Below, one piece after another: positions 18,687 through 26,424 of a DNA stretch of 64,000 bases (position 1 is the first letter of the stretch; each line of letters begins with the position of its first letter). Source of the DNA: Chryseobacterium sp. ISL-80 (GTDB lineage Bacteria; Bacillota; Bacilli; Bacillales; Cytobacillaceae); the NCBI GenBank assembly GCA_018613055.1, contig JAGGQZ010000003.1, positions 124,001 to 188,000 of the forward strand, read 5' to 3'. Below the pieces are notes generated by a model that was given only the letters and a program-made list of their open reading frames with translations, searched no databases and was not told where the DNA came from. The translations under genes were made by a program, and so were the position numbers.

Positions 18687-19640
18687 TTACTTCTTCATTC
18701 CATTCAATGTATCAAGAGTTGATTTGATGTCTTCATCTGATAATGGTGCGAAACCAGTTTCTTTCGATACATCCTGTGCATTGTTCATTGTGTAGATTGC
18801 ATAATCAAGTACTTGTGGCTTCTCTTTCGCCTGGTTCACATTCAAATATGTGAAAACAGGACGAGTGAATGGCGCGTAATCACCATCTTCTTTGATTGTA
18901 TCCAGTGAAGGTTCAACCGGTCCTTTGCCGAAGTCGACTTTAACTGCAGAAAGCTTGTCTTTATTGCTCTCATAGTAACCATAACCGAAGAATCCAATCG
19001 CGTTTTTATCTTTAGAAACAAGGTCTACTAAAGTAGAGTAATCTTGCTGTAAGTTAATGTTTTCTGGAAGATCCTGTTCTTCCAGGATTGTTTCAAACAT
19101 GAATTCGTAGGTTCCATGGTTTTCATTAGGGCCATAAGTCTTGATTTCTTCATCCGGGAAATCAGCACGAACATCTGACCATTTTTTCTTACCGGCACTT
19201 GCAAGGAAAATATCTTTTACTTCTTGTTCAGTGAGCTCTTTAGCCCAGTCATTGTCTTTATTGATAACGATTGTAATACCATCAAGTGCAACCTTCATTT
19301 CCTGTACTTCGATGCCAAGCTCTTCAGCTTTCGCTTTTTCCTCGTCCTTAATCTGACGAGAAGCATCGTTGAAGTCAGTTCCGTTTTTAGCAAGGAATTT
19401 CTTAAAACCTGCCGAAGTTCCGGAGCGGCTTACTTCTACTGAGACGTTTTCCTGTTCGCCCATATAGTTCTCAGCCATACGTGCCATCAAAGGATAAACT
19501 GTACCAGATCCGTCAATGACGACGCTGCCTTCTAGTTCTTCCCCGTTTCCACCTTCGTTATCTCCACCGCCGCAAGCTGCCGTGAATGCCATTACAGCTG
19601 CAAGCATTAAAAACAGGCTCATCTTTTTAAGACTCTTCAT
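18687..19640 (-). CDS. pstS: Phosphate-binding lipoprotein PstS
   Basis: 317 aa. Signal peptide with lipobox TAAC (Cys23), so it is lipid-anchored outside the membrane. The phosphate-binding loops are visible as DGSGTVYPL and SRSGTSAGFKKF, followed by DASRQIKDEE. It captures phosphate for PstCA. First gene of the operon, directly behind a PhoP box. Confidence 0.96.
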   Translation of the reverse strand: MKSLKKMSLFLMLAAVMAFTAACGGGDNEGGNGEELEGSVVIDGSGTVYPLMARMAENYMGEQENVSVEVSRSGTSAGFKKFLAKNGTDFNDASRQIKDEEKAKAEELGIEVQEMKVALDGITIVINKDNDWAKELTEQEVKDIFLASAGKKKWSDVRADFPDEEIKTYGPNENHGTYEFMFETILEEQDLPENINLQQDYSTLVDLVSKDKNAIGFFGYGYYESNKDKLSAVKVDFGKGPVEPSLDTIKEDGDYAPFTRPVFTYLNVNQAKEKPQVLDYAIYTMNNAQDVSKETGFAPLSDEDIKSTLDTLNGMKK

Positions 19641-19687
19641 TCTTAAATTCCTCCTACGAGATGTGGTTGTTTTGTCCTACAAGACCA

Positions 19688-19741
19688 AGAATACTGTTTT
19701 TCTTTTAAGGATGTTTTAACTTAATGTAAAGGTTTTGTAAA
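19688..19741 (-). promoter_or_regulatory. PhoP box and pstS promoter
   Basis: On the minus strand four hexamers TTTACA, TTTACA, TTAAAA, TTAAAA (+ positions 19736-19741, 19725-19730, 19714-19719, 19703-19708) repeat at exactly 11 bp, matching the TTAACA-type direct repeats bound by Bacillus PhoP. A -10 hexamer TATTCT (19688-19693) follows with no good -35, as expected for a PhoP-activated promoter. Confidence 0.88.
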
Positions 19742-19824
19742 TTTGCGAGAAAGATGTATACTCCTGTCGAAAACAAGTATTGTATGGTTTGTCGGTTGGG
19801 CATAGTATTCCCAAACCACAAAAA

Positions 19825-19847
19825 AAACTGCCTCATGTGAGACAGTT
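19825..19847 (-). terminator. Terminator after pbpA
   Basis: Stem AAACTG-CTCA / TGAG-CAGTTT with one mismatch, followed on the minus strand by TTTTTTTGTGG. Confidence 0.8.
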
Positions 19848-19856
19848 TAAGGATAT

Positions 19857-22037
19857 TTATTGCTCGATATCTTCTGTAATTTCTTCTAATAGTTCCGTTC
19901 CTGCTTCTTTCTTTTCAACTTCCTGTACCGGTTGTTCCGGGTTCATATTTCCTTCCATACGTTTCTTTTTCAATTCAAAATACGTATCAAGGACCCTTCG
20001 GCCGATATCATTATTTGCATGGTGACCTGTATTGCCCTCATATGCCCATGGGACCATGACAGCAATGGCGATTTCCGGATTCTCATATGGAGCATATCCA
20101 ACAAGACTTAAGTTCATGACTTCTGGAGGCTTGTCATAATTTTTCCTTTTGGGTCCATCATAGAATGCCTGTGCAGTCCCTGTTTTCCCGGCTGGTTTAT
20201 AATCAGCGGTATAAAATGCTCCATATGCTGTACCGCCAGGTTCCTGCATGACTCTCCTGAATCCTTCCTGCACTCGGTCGAACCATTCAGGCTTGGCATC
20301 AACCTTATTCAGGATGACAGGCTCAAATTCATTGACAACAGGACCAACCTCATCATTTTTCATGACCGGTTCCCTGATTTCCTTGACAATTCTCGGCTGA
20401 AGTCTGTTTCCGCCGTTTGCGATCGTTGAAACATATTGTGCCAATTGAAGCGGGGTGTACGTATCGTACTGTCCGATAGCAAAGTCGAGCAAGAGACCTG
20501 GCCTTCTTTCGGTACCCTTAAAACCGATCATTTCATTTGGCAGGTCAATCCCCGTCCTTGCGCCAAGGCCAAATTGGCTGAAATGATTCCTCATTGTATC
20601 AAAAGCCTGCGGCTCAAGATACAATGGCTGATCATACTTATAATTTCCTTTTCCAATATTGATTGCAGTCCTGAACATATACACATTCGATGACACTTTC
20701 AAGGCATTGCGGTCATCCAATGTACCCAATCCCGCTTTCCAGGACTTCTTCGGGTTGGTGCCTTTAATTTTAATCGGTGTGTCATAAAACTGTGTACCTG
20801 GACTGATCGCCCCAGTGCTGAAACCTGTCAAAATTGTGGCACCTTTAACTGCAGACCCGACGTTATATGAAGTCGTGAAATTGCCGCTCGCGAAATCCTG
20901 CATGACATTTTTGCCTGTTTCTTCATCCCTGACAATCTGCTTACCTGCCAGCGTCAAAACTTCTCCTGTATTAGGATCCATCAATACGACAAATGCTCTG
21001 TCTAAAAGTCCCGTTCTCGATGTCTGCTTCGCCTTCAGCAATTCTTCTTCAATTATTTTATCCACAGCTAACTGCAAATCCATGTCAATTGTCAGCACAA
21101 GGTCTTTCCCACGCTGACCCTCAGAGATCACTTTGGTATCTAAAACATTTCCGCCTTTATCGGTGATGTTCTTTACCTTTGCTTTCTGTCCGTGCAGGAC
21201 ATCTTCATATTGCTGCTCGATATAACTTAAACCTACCCTGTCATTCCTGCTATAGCCTCTCGCAAGATAATACTCAAGCTTTTCTTTTGGAAGTCCCTTT
21301 TCGGAATCACTAACCTTCCCCAGGATTGTCTTGAGTGTTTTATCATAGCTATATTGACGCTCCCAGTCTGTCGTGGTGTCCACTCCAGGCAGCATTTCGA
21401 GATTTTCACTTACAATCGCGAACTCTTCAGGCGTCAAATCTTTCTTGACGATTTGAGGAGACAGCGCATAACCGCTCATCATCTCCCGTAAAATTGCAAG
21501 GATTTCCAAATCATCCTTTTTTAACTCGTTCAACTCATTCTCAGTGATGCGCTCAAGCTGAAGATTGTATATAGCTTTATCATCAAGCTTTTTTTCATCA
21601 TACTGTGCCCATTCTTTTTCTGTGATTTTTTCTCGGGCGCGTTCTTCATTCGTTAAGATCCAGTAGTCCTTTTTGTCTCTTTCACGGACTTTCTTTAGGT
21701 CATCTTCTGAATCCTTGACGATTAATTTCGCAAGTCTTTCTGCTACCATGAGCATTTCCTTCGTTTGGGTGCTCTGGCTCTTGGTATAGGTGATTGCATT
21801 GCTCGGGGTATTGTCGACAATTGCCTTCATATTCCGATCATACATTTTCCCTCTTGGAACAGGATTATTTACGGTCACATCTTCTGTCCGTTCGATTTCC
21901 CTTTTAAAATCCTCACCGTAAACAATCTGAACGATGCCCAGCCTTAGAATCAGCATCGAAAATAACACAAACACCGCAAAAAACACCATATTCAGCCTGA
22001 ATGGCACATGCGTTTTTTTCTTTTTCTTTTTGTTCAA
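19857..22037 (-). CDS. pbpA: Class B penicillin-binding protein PbpA (PBP2a)
   Basis: 726 aa. One transmembrane anchor (about 15-38), a dimerisation/pedestal domain, then a transpeptidase domain with SxxK as SAVK (in NVGSAVKGA), SxN as SSN and KTG in AGKTGTAQ. It cross-links peptidoglycan along the side wall with RodA. TTG start behind GGTGGGAGAGG. The C-terminal 40 residues are a Glu/Lys/Pro-rich tail. The order pstS-pbpA-yqgE-sodA is as in B. subtilis. Confidence 0.95.
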   Translation of the reverse strand: MNKKKKKKTHVPFRLNMVFFAVFVLFSMLILRLGIVQIVYGEDFKREIERTEDVTVNNPVPRGKMYDRNMKAIVDNTPSNAITYTKSQSTQTKEMLMVAERLAKLIVKDSEDDLKKVRERDKKDYWILTNEERAREKITEKEWAQYDEKKLDDKAIYNLQLERITENELNELKKDDLEILAILREMMSGYALSPQIVKKDLTPEEFAIVSENLEMLPGVDTTTDWERQYSYDKTLKTILGKVSDSEKGLPKEKLEYYLARGYSRNDRVGLSYIEQQYEDVLHGQKAKVKNITDKGGNVLDTKVISEGQRGKDLVLTIDMDLQLAVDKIIEEELLKAKQTSRTGLLDRAFVVLMDPNTGEVLTLAGKQIVRDEETGKNVMQDFASGNFTTSYNVGSAVKGATILTGFSTGAISPGTQFYDTPIKIKGTNPKKSWKAGLGTLDDRNALKVSSNVYMFRTAINIGKGNYKYDQPLYLEPQAFDTMRNHFSQFGLGARTGIDLPNEMIGFKGTERRPGLLLDFAIGQYDTYTPLQLAQYVSTIANGGNRLQPRIVKEIREPVMKNDEVGPVVNEFEPVILNKVDAKPEWFDRVQEGFRRVMQEPGGTAYGAFYTADYKPAGKTGTAQAFYDGPKRKNYDKPPEVMNLSLVGYAPYENPEIAIAVMVPWAYEGNTGHHANNDIGRRVLDTYFELKKKRMEGNMNPEQPVQEVEKKEAGTELLEEITEDIEQ

Positions 22038-22157
22038 GCCTCTCCCACCTCTTCAGTCTGTATGTCCATGGCTTATTGACTATCCTTTATTTTAACTAAA
22101 ATCATCATCTTTTTCTATCAATAAACAACACCAGAATATTTTTCCAGCAGAATGAAA

Positions 22158-22176
22158 ACCGGGCTTTACGCCCGGT
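22158..22176 (-). terminator. Terminator after yqgE
   Basis: Stem ACCGGGC / GCCCGGT with a 5-nt loop, followed on the minus strand by TTTTCATTC. Confidence 0.75.
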
Positions 22177-22208
22177 CCTTTTGCTGGTACTTCTGGAAGT
22201 CTTCCAGG

Positions 22209-23426
22209 CTATGCAGCTTTTAAGTGAATTTTCCTTATAAAGAAGTAAATCATTGTATGGCCGCTTCCAAGGATGACCAGAAGGATGGGGATCGCCTCTT
22301 TCTCACTGAACAGATTAATTGCCAGCAGGAATAATAATATTGAAGTGACACGGCCCAGATTCAAAAATAATTCCCTGACGACAATATATTCAACCCTCAT
22401 TTCAGCCGCTTTCCAGCCGCGCCCTATCACGTCGTAGGTCATTGAAGCGTAAGGAACAAGGAGTAGAGGGTAAGCAACTGCAATCATTGCAGCATATAAG
22501 AGAAGCCGGAAGTAGCTGAGGTCAAATACAATCAGGAAGATCGCAAGGAACAGAATCAGTCCGCCGACTAGAATTGCTTGTTTCCGATATTCTTTTTTCA
22601 GGGTACGGGATACAAAGTAATAAGCAAGAAATGATATCCCGGAATTAATCAATCCATAGGTACCCAAAGCCATTTCGCTATCGGTGGCAATAAAAACGAA
22701 AACGGAAACGATGAACACAAATACCCCTTCTCTGAGTCCCTGGAAAAAATGCGCATTTGTAACCATCCGCCAATTTTTGTCATGCTTCCTTTCAGTAATA
22801 ATCCGCCGGAACCAGTACTTGCCGTGCGCAGGCCGGCGCTTCAGGAAGAAACTCAATAAAACAGCGATTGAAAACAATCCCAGTGATAGTCCGAATACCA
22901 CTGTATAACCTGTCAGCTTTTCCAGTCTTGAAATGATGAAACCCGCAGCCACCGGTCCGATCATGCCTCCAACAGAACCTAAAATTCCGAGAAATCCATT
23001 GAAGAAATCACGCGTTTCAGGCTCCGTGATCTCAAAGGTGAGGACATTGTATGCAAGCCAATAGAAACCATAGCCTATTCCCAAAAGGACACCCAACAGT
23101 AATAAAAAATCGGATGCTTTGGTGCCCACAAACAAAACCGTGACATAAAACAGTGCCAGAAAGATAACACCAATGCGAAGCACAATGACCCTGTCGACCT
23201 TCTTTGCCCATCTCCCAGCGAGGATAAAGGTGAGAGGCTGGGCAACGACAATCGATAGGTTATACATTGCCAAATCGGCTAGCTCGCCGGATTGCTTCCA
23301 TAAATAGATATTAACGAAAGTATTTGAAAGGGCAATGCTTAATGAGTACAAACCCCCAATAATCAATAGGAGCGCCAAATCCTTTGTCAGCTCAATGTCT
23401 CCTAATAATTTGTTTACTTTGCTCAT
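22209..23426 (-). CDS. yqgE: MFS transporter YqgE
   Basis: 405 aa with about twelve transmembrane helices and the MFS loop after helix 2 (GRWAKKVDRVIVLR). It lies between pbpA and sodA like B. subtilis yqgE. Substrate unknown; the family is annotated as putative efflux. GGGGAG precedes the ATG. Confidence 0.88.
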   Translation of the reverse strand: MSKVNKLLGDIELTKDLALLLIIGGLYSLSIALSNTFVNIYLWKQSGELADLAMYNLSIVVAQPLTFILAGRWAKKVDRVIVLRIGVIFLALFYVTVLFVGTKASDFLLLLGVLLGIGYGFYWLAYNVLTFEITEPETRDFFNGFLGILGSVGGMIGPVAAGFIISRLEKLTGYTVVFGLSLGLFSIAVLLSFFLKRRPAHGKYWFRRIITERKHDKNWRMVTNAHFFQGLREGVFVFIVSVFVFIATDSEMALGTYGLINSGISFLAYYFVSRTLKKEYRKQAILVGGLILFLAIFLIVFDLSYFRLLLYAAMIAVAYPLLLVPYASMTYDVIGRGWKAAEMRVEYIVVRELFLNLGRVTSILLFLLAINLFSEKEAIPILLVILGSGHTMIYFFIRKIHLKAA

Positions 23427-23525
23427 GATCGACTCCCCTTTTCTCTTGGGTAGTTTCTAACAAAGCAATCGGGGTTATTCAGTTTTCTGGAGGGTCTTTC
23501 TAAGCAAAACTTGACAAAATAAAAA

Positions 23526-23552
23526 GAGAGGCTGCAATTACTGCAGCCTCTC
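23526..23552 (-). terminator. Terminator after sodA
   Basis: An 11-bp perfect stem (GAGAGGCTGCA / TGCAGCCTCTC) with a 5-nt loop and T-rich minus-strand tail. Confidence 0.9.
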
Positions 23553-23566
23553 GCATTTTCACTCTA

Positions 23567-24175
23567 TTATTTTGCAGAAGCGAAACGCTTGCTAACTTCT
23601 TCCCAGTTAACAACGTTCCAGAATGCACCAATGTATTCTGGTCTTCTGTTCTGGTAGTTCAGGTAGTAAGCATGCTCCCAAACATCCAATCCAAGGATCG
23701 GAGTCTTACCTTCCATTAATGGAGAGTCCTGGTTTGGAGTGCTAGTCACTTCAAGCTCGCCATTGTTAACAACTAGCCAAGCCCAGCCAGAGCCAAAGCG
23801 AGTAGTTGCAGCTTTAGAGAACTCTTCCTTGAAGCCTTCAAATCCGCCGAACTTTGAGTTGATTGCTTCAGCTAATTCTCCAGTAGGCTCGCCGCCTCCG
23901 TTCGGAGAAATGACTTGCCAGAATAGAGAGTGGTTCGCATGTCCGCCGCCATTGTTGCGAACTGCAGTTCGTGCAGCTTCAGGAACAGCATCAAGGTTAG
24001 AAACGACTTCTTCAACAGATTTAGCTAGAAGTTCTTCGTTTCCTTCCAAAGCGTTGTTAAGATTTGTCACATAAGTGTTGTGGTGCTTTGTGTGGTGGAT
24101 ATTCATTGTTTCCTTGTCGATGTGTGGCTCAAGTGCATCATATGCGTAAGGTAATTGTGGTAATTCAAATGCCAT
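23567..24175 (-). CDS. sodA: Superoxide dismutase, Mn type
   Basis: 202 aa; dismutates superoxide in the cytosol. Metal ligands His27, His82, Asp164 and His168 are all present, and the C-terminal motif DVWEHAYYL is typical. The start [10 protein letters not shown] is chosen because AGGAGG lies nine bases before it; an upstream in-frame ATG 54 bases earlier lies in the leader. The gene is divergent from fnr, separated by a 0.95-kb region with a palindrome array. Confidence 0.97.
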   Translation of the reverse strand: MAFELPQLPYAYDALEPHIDKETMNIHHTKHHNTYVTNLNNALEGNEELLAKSVEEVVSNLDAVPEAARTAVRNNGGGHANHSLFWQVISPNGGGEPTGELAEAINSKFGGFEGFKEEFSKAATTRFGSGWAWLVVNNGELEVTSTPNQDSPLMEGKTPILGLDVWEHAYYLNYQNRRPEYIGAFWNVVNWEEVSKRFASAK

Positions 24176-24267
24176 TTTTAACATCCTCCTATGTATCGTG
24201 TTCCACTTTCGGAACAATCTTTCATACAATTCAGTAATTAGAATTGTTCTAAAAGTGCTTCATGATT

Positions 24268-24296
24268 AGATTACCAAAGAACGGTAATGGTTTCAA
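24268..24296 (-). promoter_or_regulatory. sodA promoter with dyad in spacer
   Basis: On the minus strand TTGAAA (+ 24291-24296), a 17-bp spacer and TAATCT (+ 24268-24273). The spacer contains the dyad ATTACC-N7-GGTAAT (24270-24275 and 24283-24288), which overlaps the -10 and could be an operator. Confidence 0.55.
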
Positions 24297-24407
24297 ATAA
24301 AATGCTTTGGTTTAACAAGAATAAACTTCCCCGATCCTTCTTTTTTTATTCCTAAAGTTTTTGATGGGCTTACAAGACCATGAACTTATTATGTTTTATG
24401 CATGATG

Positions 24408-24901
24408 AAAAGGCGGAACAGGCAACTTCAGACAGGTTTGGGGGAAATGCAGCAAAAGCTGTCCGAACTTGAGGCAACTTTAGACAGGTTAAGTGCAAAT
24501 CTAGCAAAAGCTGTCCGAACCTGAGGCTACTTTAGACAGGTTAAGTGCAAATCCAGAGAAGTTGTCCGAAGTAGAAATTACTTCAGACAGGTTTGGAGGA
24601 AATGCAGGAAAAGCTGTCCGAAGTAGAGGTAACTTCAGACAGGTTTAGAGGAAATGCAGGAAAAGCTGTCCGAACCTGAGGCAACTTCAGACAAGTTTGG
24701 GGGAAATACAGGAAAAGTTGTCCGAACCTGAGGCTACTTCAGACAGGTTAAGTGAAAATACAGGAAAAGCTGTCCGAACCTGAGGCTACTTCAGACAGGT
24801 TTGGAGGAAATGCAGGAAAAGCTGTCCGAAGTAGCGGTAACTTCCGCCTGGTTTGGAGGATATTCAGCACAAGCAGTCCGAACTAAGCGATACTTCCGAC
24901 A
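24408..24901. repeat. Tandem 52-bp palindrome array (array A)
   Basis: Nine successive 27-nt dyads of the form TGTCCG-N4-N7-N4-NNGACA start at 24460, 24512, 24563, 24615, 24667, 24719, 24771, 24823 and 24875. Spacing is 52 bp except one step of 51. A half unit lies before the first. Spacers are 25 nt, purine-rich, and nearly identical, often reading TTTGGAGGAAATGCAG. The first and last units are degenerate. The period is not a multiple of three, so the open frames through it are not coding. It fills the space between the divergent sodA and fnr promoters; apart from these elements I see nothing in 24297-25063. Confidence 0.95.
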
Positions 24902-25063
24902 AGTTTACGTTTGGAAAGAGCATAAGTGCCTTACACTCCAATCAACTGGATTTAAGAGTAGGGATAAAGTTTCAGAAAATCGTCAATATTCCCCGAATGC
25001 AGTGGTGTCAACGATATTTGTCGCACCTCTCCAAAAACATACCCATTTATTCCCAAAACACAA

Positions 25064-25092
25064 TTGACACAGTAGCAACAATTCTTTTAAAT
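25064..25092 (+). promoter_or_regulatory. fnr promoter
   Basis: TTGACA (25064-25069), 17-bp spacer, TTAAAT (25087-25092), about 30 bp upstream of the chosen start. No convincing TGTGA-N6-TCACA Fnr site was found beside it. Confidence 0.55.
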
Positions 25093-25128
25093 CAAAGTAT
25101 AGAGAGGAATACTAAGGAGACGATCCTG

Positions 25129-25821
25129 ATGGACAAAAATATATCATTATATAGTTTAATTTTACAAAGCTTCATTGATAAGGAAACGATTCAAAAAATC
25201 AAAGCGGACACCATCCTTTTTCAGGAAGATGAAAATGTTCAGAACGTTTATATTATCCTGAGTGGAAGTGTCTCGGTCGGCCGTGTCCACATGAAGGGCA
25301 AGGAATTCATCCTTAAAATCCTGCATGGTGAAGAAATGATTATAGAATATGAATTGTTCAAGCATACTCCGCGATATCATTTTTCTGCAAAGACGCTGAC
25401 AGACTGTGAAGTCCTGATGATCAAAAGAGAACAGTTCGAGGAATTTGTCCTTAACGATAAAACCGCGATGAACGCACTGGTGAATTGGCTAAGCACAAGA
25501 TACCTCAAGGCACAAATGAAGTGCCAGGACCTGATCATGAACGGAAAAAAAGGCGGATTGTACTCCATATTGATCAGGCTATGCAACAGTTACGGCGTGA
25601 TGACAGATGAAGGAATCCTGATTGATTTGCCGCTTACACACCAGGAACTGGCCAATCTAACCTATGGAACCCGTGAAGTAATCCAAAGGATGCTGAAGGA
25701 ATTGCGCGAAAAAGACATCATTGCCTATGACCAGCTAAAATTCACTGTAAAGAACCTTAGCTATTTAAAGCGGGAAGTCGATTGCCAGAATTGTTCATTT
25801 GAAATCTGCGGTTTGAATTGA
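25129..25821 (+). CDS. fnr: Anaerobic regulator Fnr, Bacillus type
   Basis: 230 aa Crp/Fnr protein: N-terminal cNMP-like beta-barrel (about 20-110), dimer helix, C-terminal winged helix (recognition helix near TREVIQRML). The C-terminal cysteines Cys219, Cys222 and Cys227 have the C-x2-C-x4-C spacing of B. subtilis Fnr, whose [4Fe-4S] cluster uses those cysteines plus Asp141; Asp134 here sits in the same segment (CQDLIMNGKKGGLYS). It should sense oxygen and activate anaerobic genes. The ATG has AAGGAG nine bases upstream. A longer open frame reaches into the repeat array and is rejected. In B. subtilis fnr is beside narK, not sodA. Confidence 0.92.
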   Translation: MDKNISLYSLILQSFIDKETIQKIKADTILFQEDENVQNVYIILSGSVSVGRVHMKGKEFILKILHGEEMIIEYELFKHTPRYHFSAKTLTDCEVLMIKREQFEEFVLNDKTAMNALVNWLSTRYLKAQMKCQDLIMNGKKGGLYSILIRLCNSYGVMTDEGILIDLPLTHQELANLTYGTREVIQRMLKELREKDIIAYDQLKFTVKNLSYLKREVDCQNCSFEICGLN

Positions 25822-25839
25822 TTTCTGTGAATAAATAAA

Positions 25840-25866
25840 AAAATCGTGCTGCTTCAGCACGATTTT
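25840..25866. terminator. Bidirectional terminator fnr/yqgC
   Basis: A 12-bp perfect stem (AAAATCGTGCTG / CAGCACGATTTT) with a 3-nt loop, A-rich before and T-rich after, serving convergent genes. Confidence 0.93.
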
Positions 25867-26346
25867 TTATATGATCAGGAAGAAATAAACAAGCATGATT
25901 GCCATGATGACGCCTTTCGTCACTACGCTGCTGACAAATCCCACCACTGAACCGAAACCGATTTTAATTGCATCATTCAGGTTCTTTTTATTGACCAGCA
26001 ATTCAGCAATTGCCGCTCCGATAAACGGACCGACGAGGATACCGACAATTGGGATGACAAAAGGTCCCACGATCAGTCCGATTGTGCTTCCCCATATACC
26101 AGCCTTGCTTCCCCCATACTTTTTGACACCGATGATGTTCGCAATATAGTCTGCACCGAACAACAGGGCTACAAACGCACCCTGAATCGTCCAAAAGAAC
26201 CAGTTAAATGGGTCAAAAGAATAAAAAACACCATATAGAATAAAACCGCCCAGCATGAAAAGAACACCTGGCAGGATCGGTATTACCAGGCTGGCAAATG
26301 CGCCTGCGAACAATAGCCCTATTATTGACCAGTATAATGCATCCAT
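25867..26346 (-). CDS. yqgC: DUF456 membrane protein YqgC
   Basis: 159 aa with four or five transmembrane helices rich in Gly and small residues (VIPILPGVLFMLGGF; GSTIGLIVGPFVIPIVGILVGPFIGA). DUF456 family of unknown function. The ATG is chosen for GGGTGG five bases upstream; a GTG six codons earlier is in frame. Same position as B. subtilis yqgC near sodA. Confidence 0.85.
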   Translation of the reverse strand: MDALYWSIIGLLFAGAFASLVIPILPGVLFMLGGFILYGVFYSFDPFNWFFWTIQGAFVALLFGADYIANIIGVKKYGGSKAGIWGSTIGLIVGPFVIPIVGILVGPFIGAAIAELLVNKKNLNDAIKIGFGSVVGFVSSVVTKGVIMAIMLVYFFLII

Positions 26347-26388
26347 ACAATCCACCCTTTTCACTGCAGACTTTGAAATCTAAAGATA

Positions 26389-26420
26389 AAAATAAGCAAG
26401 GGTCTCCCCTTGCTTATTTT
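26389..26420 (-). terminator. Terminator after Na/Pi symporter gene
   Basis: A 13-bp perfect stem (AAAATAAGCAAGG / CCTTGCTTATTTT) with a 6-nt loop. Confidence 0.9.
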
Positions 26421-26424
26421 ACCA

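Noticed and set aside
24408-24901. CRISPR array
   Set aside because: Dyads of 27 bp with 25-nt spacers look CRISPR-like, but the spacers are nearly identical to each other, the repeats vary, and no cas gene is present.
24801-25128. Coding start of fnr or a separate ORF inside the repeat array
   Set aside because: The 52-bp period shifts frame at each unit, and fnr has a good ribosome site at 25129; the upstream open frame is a product of the repeats.
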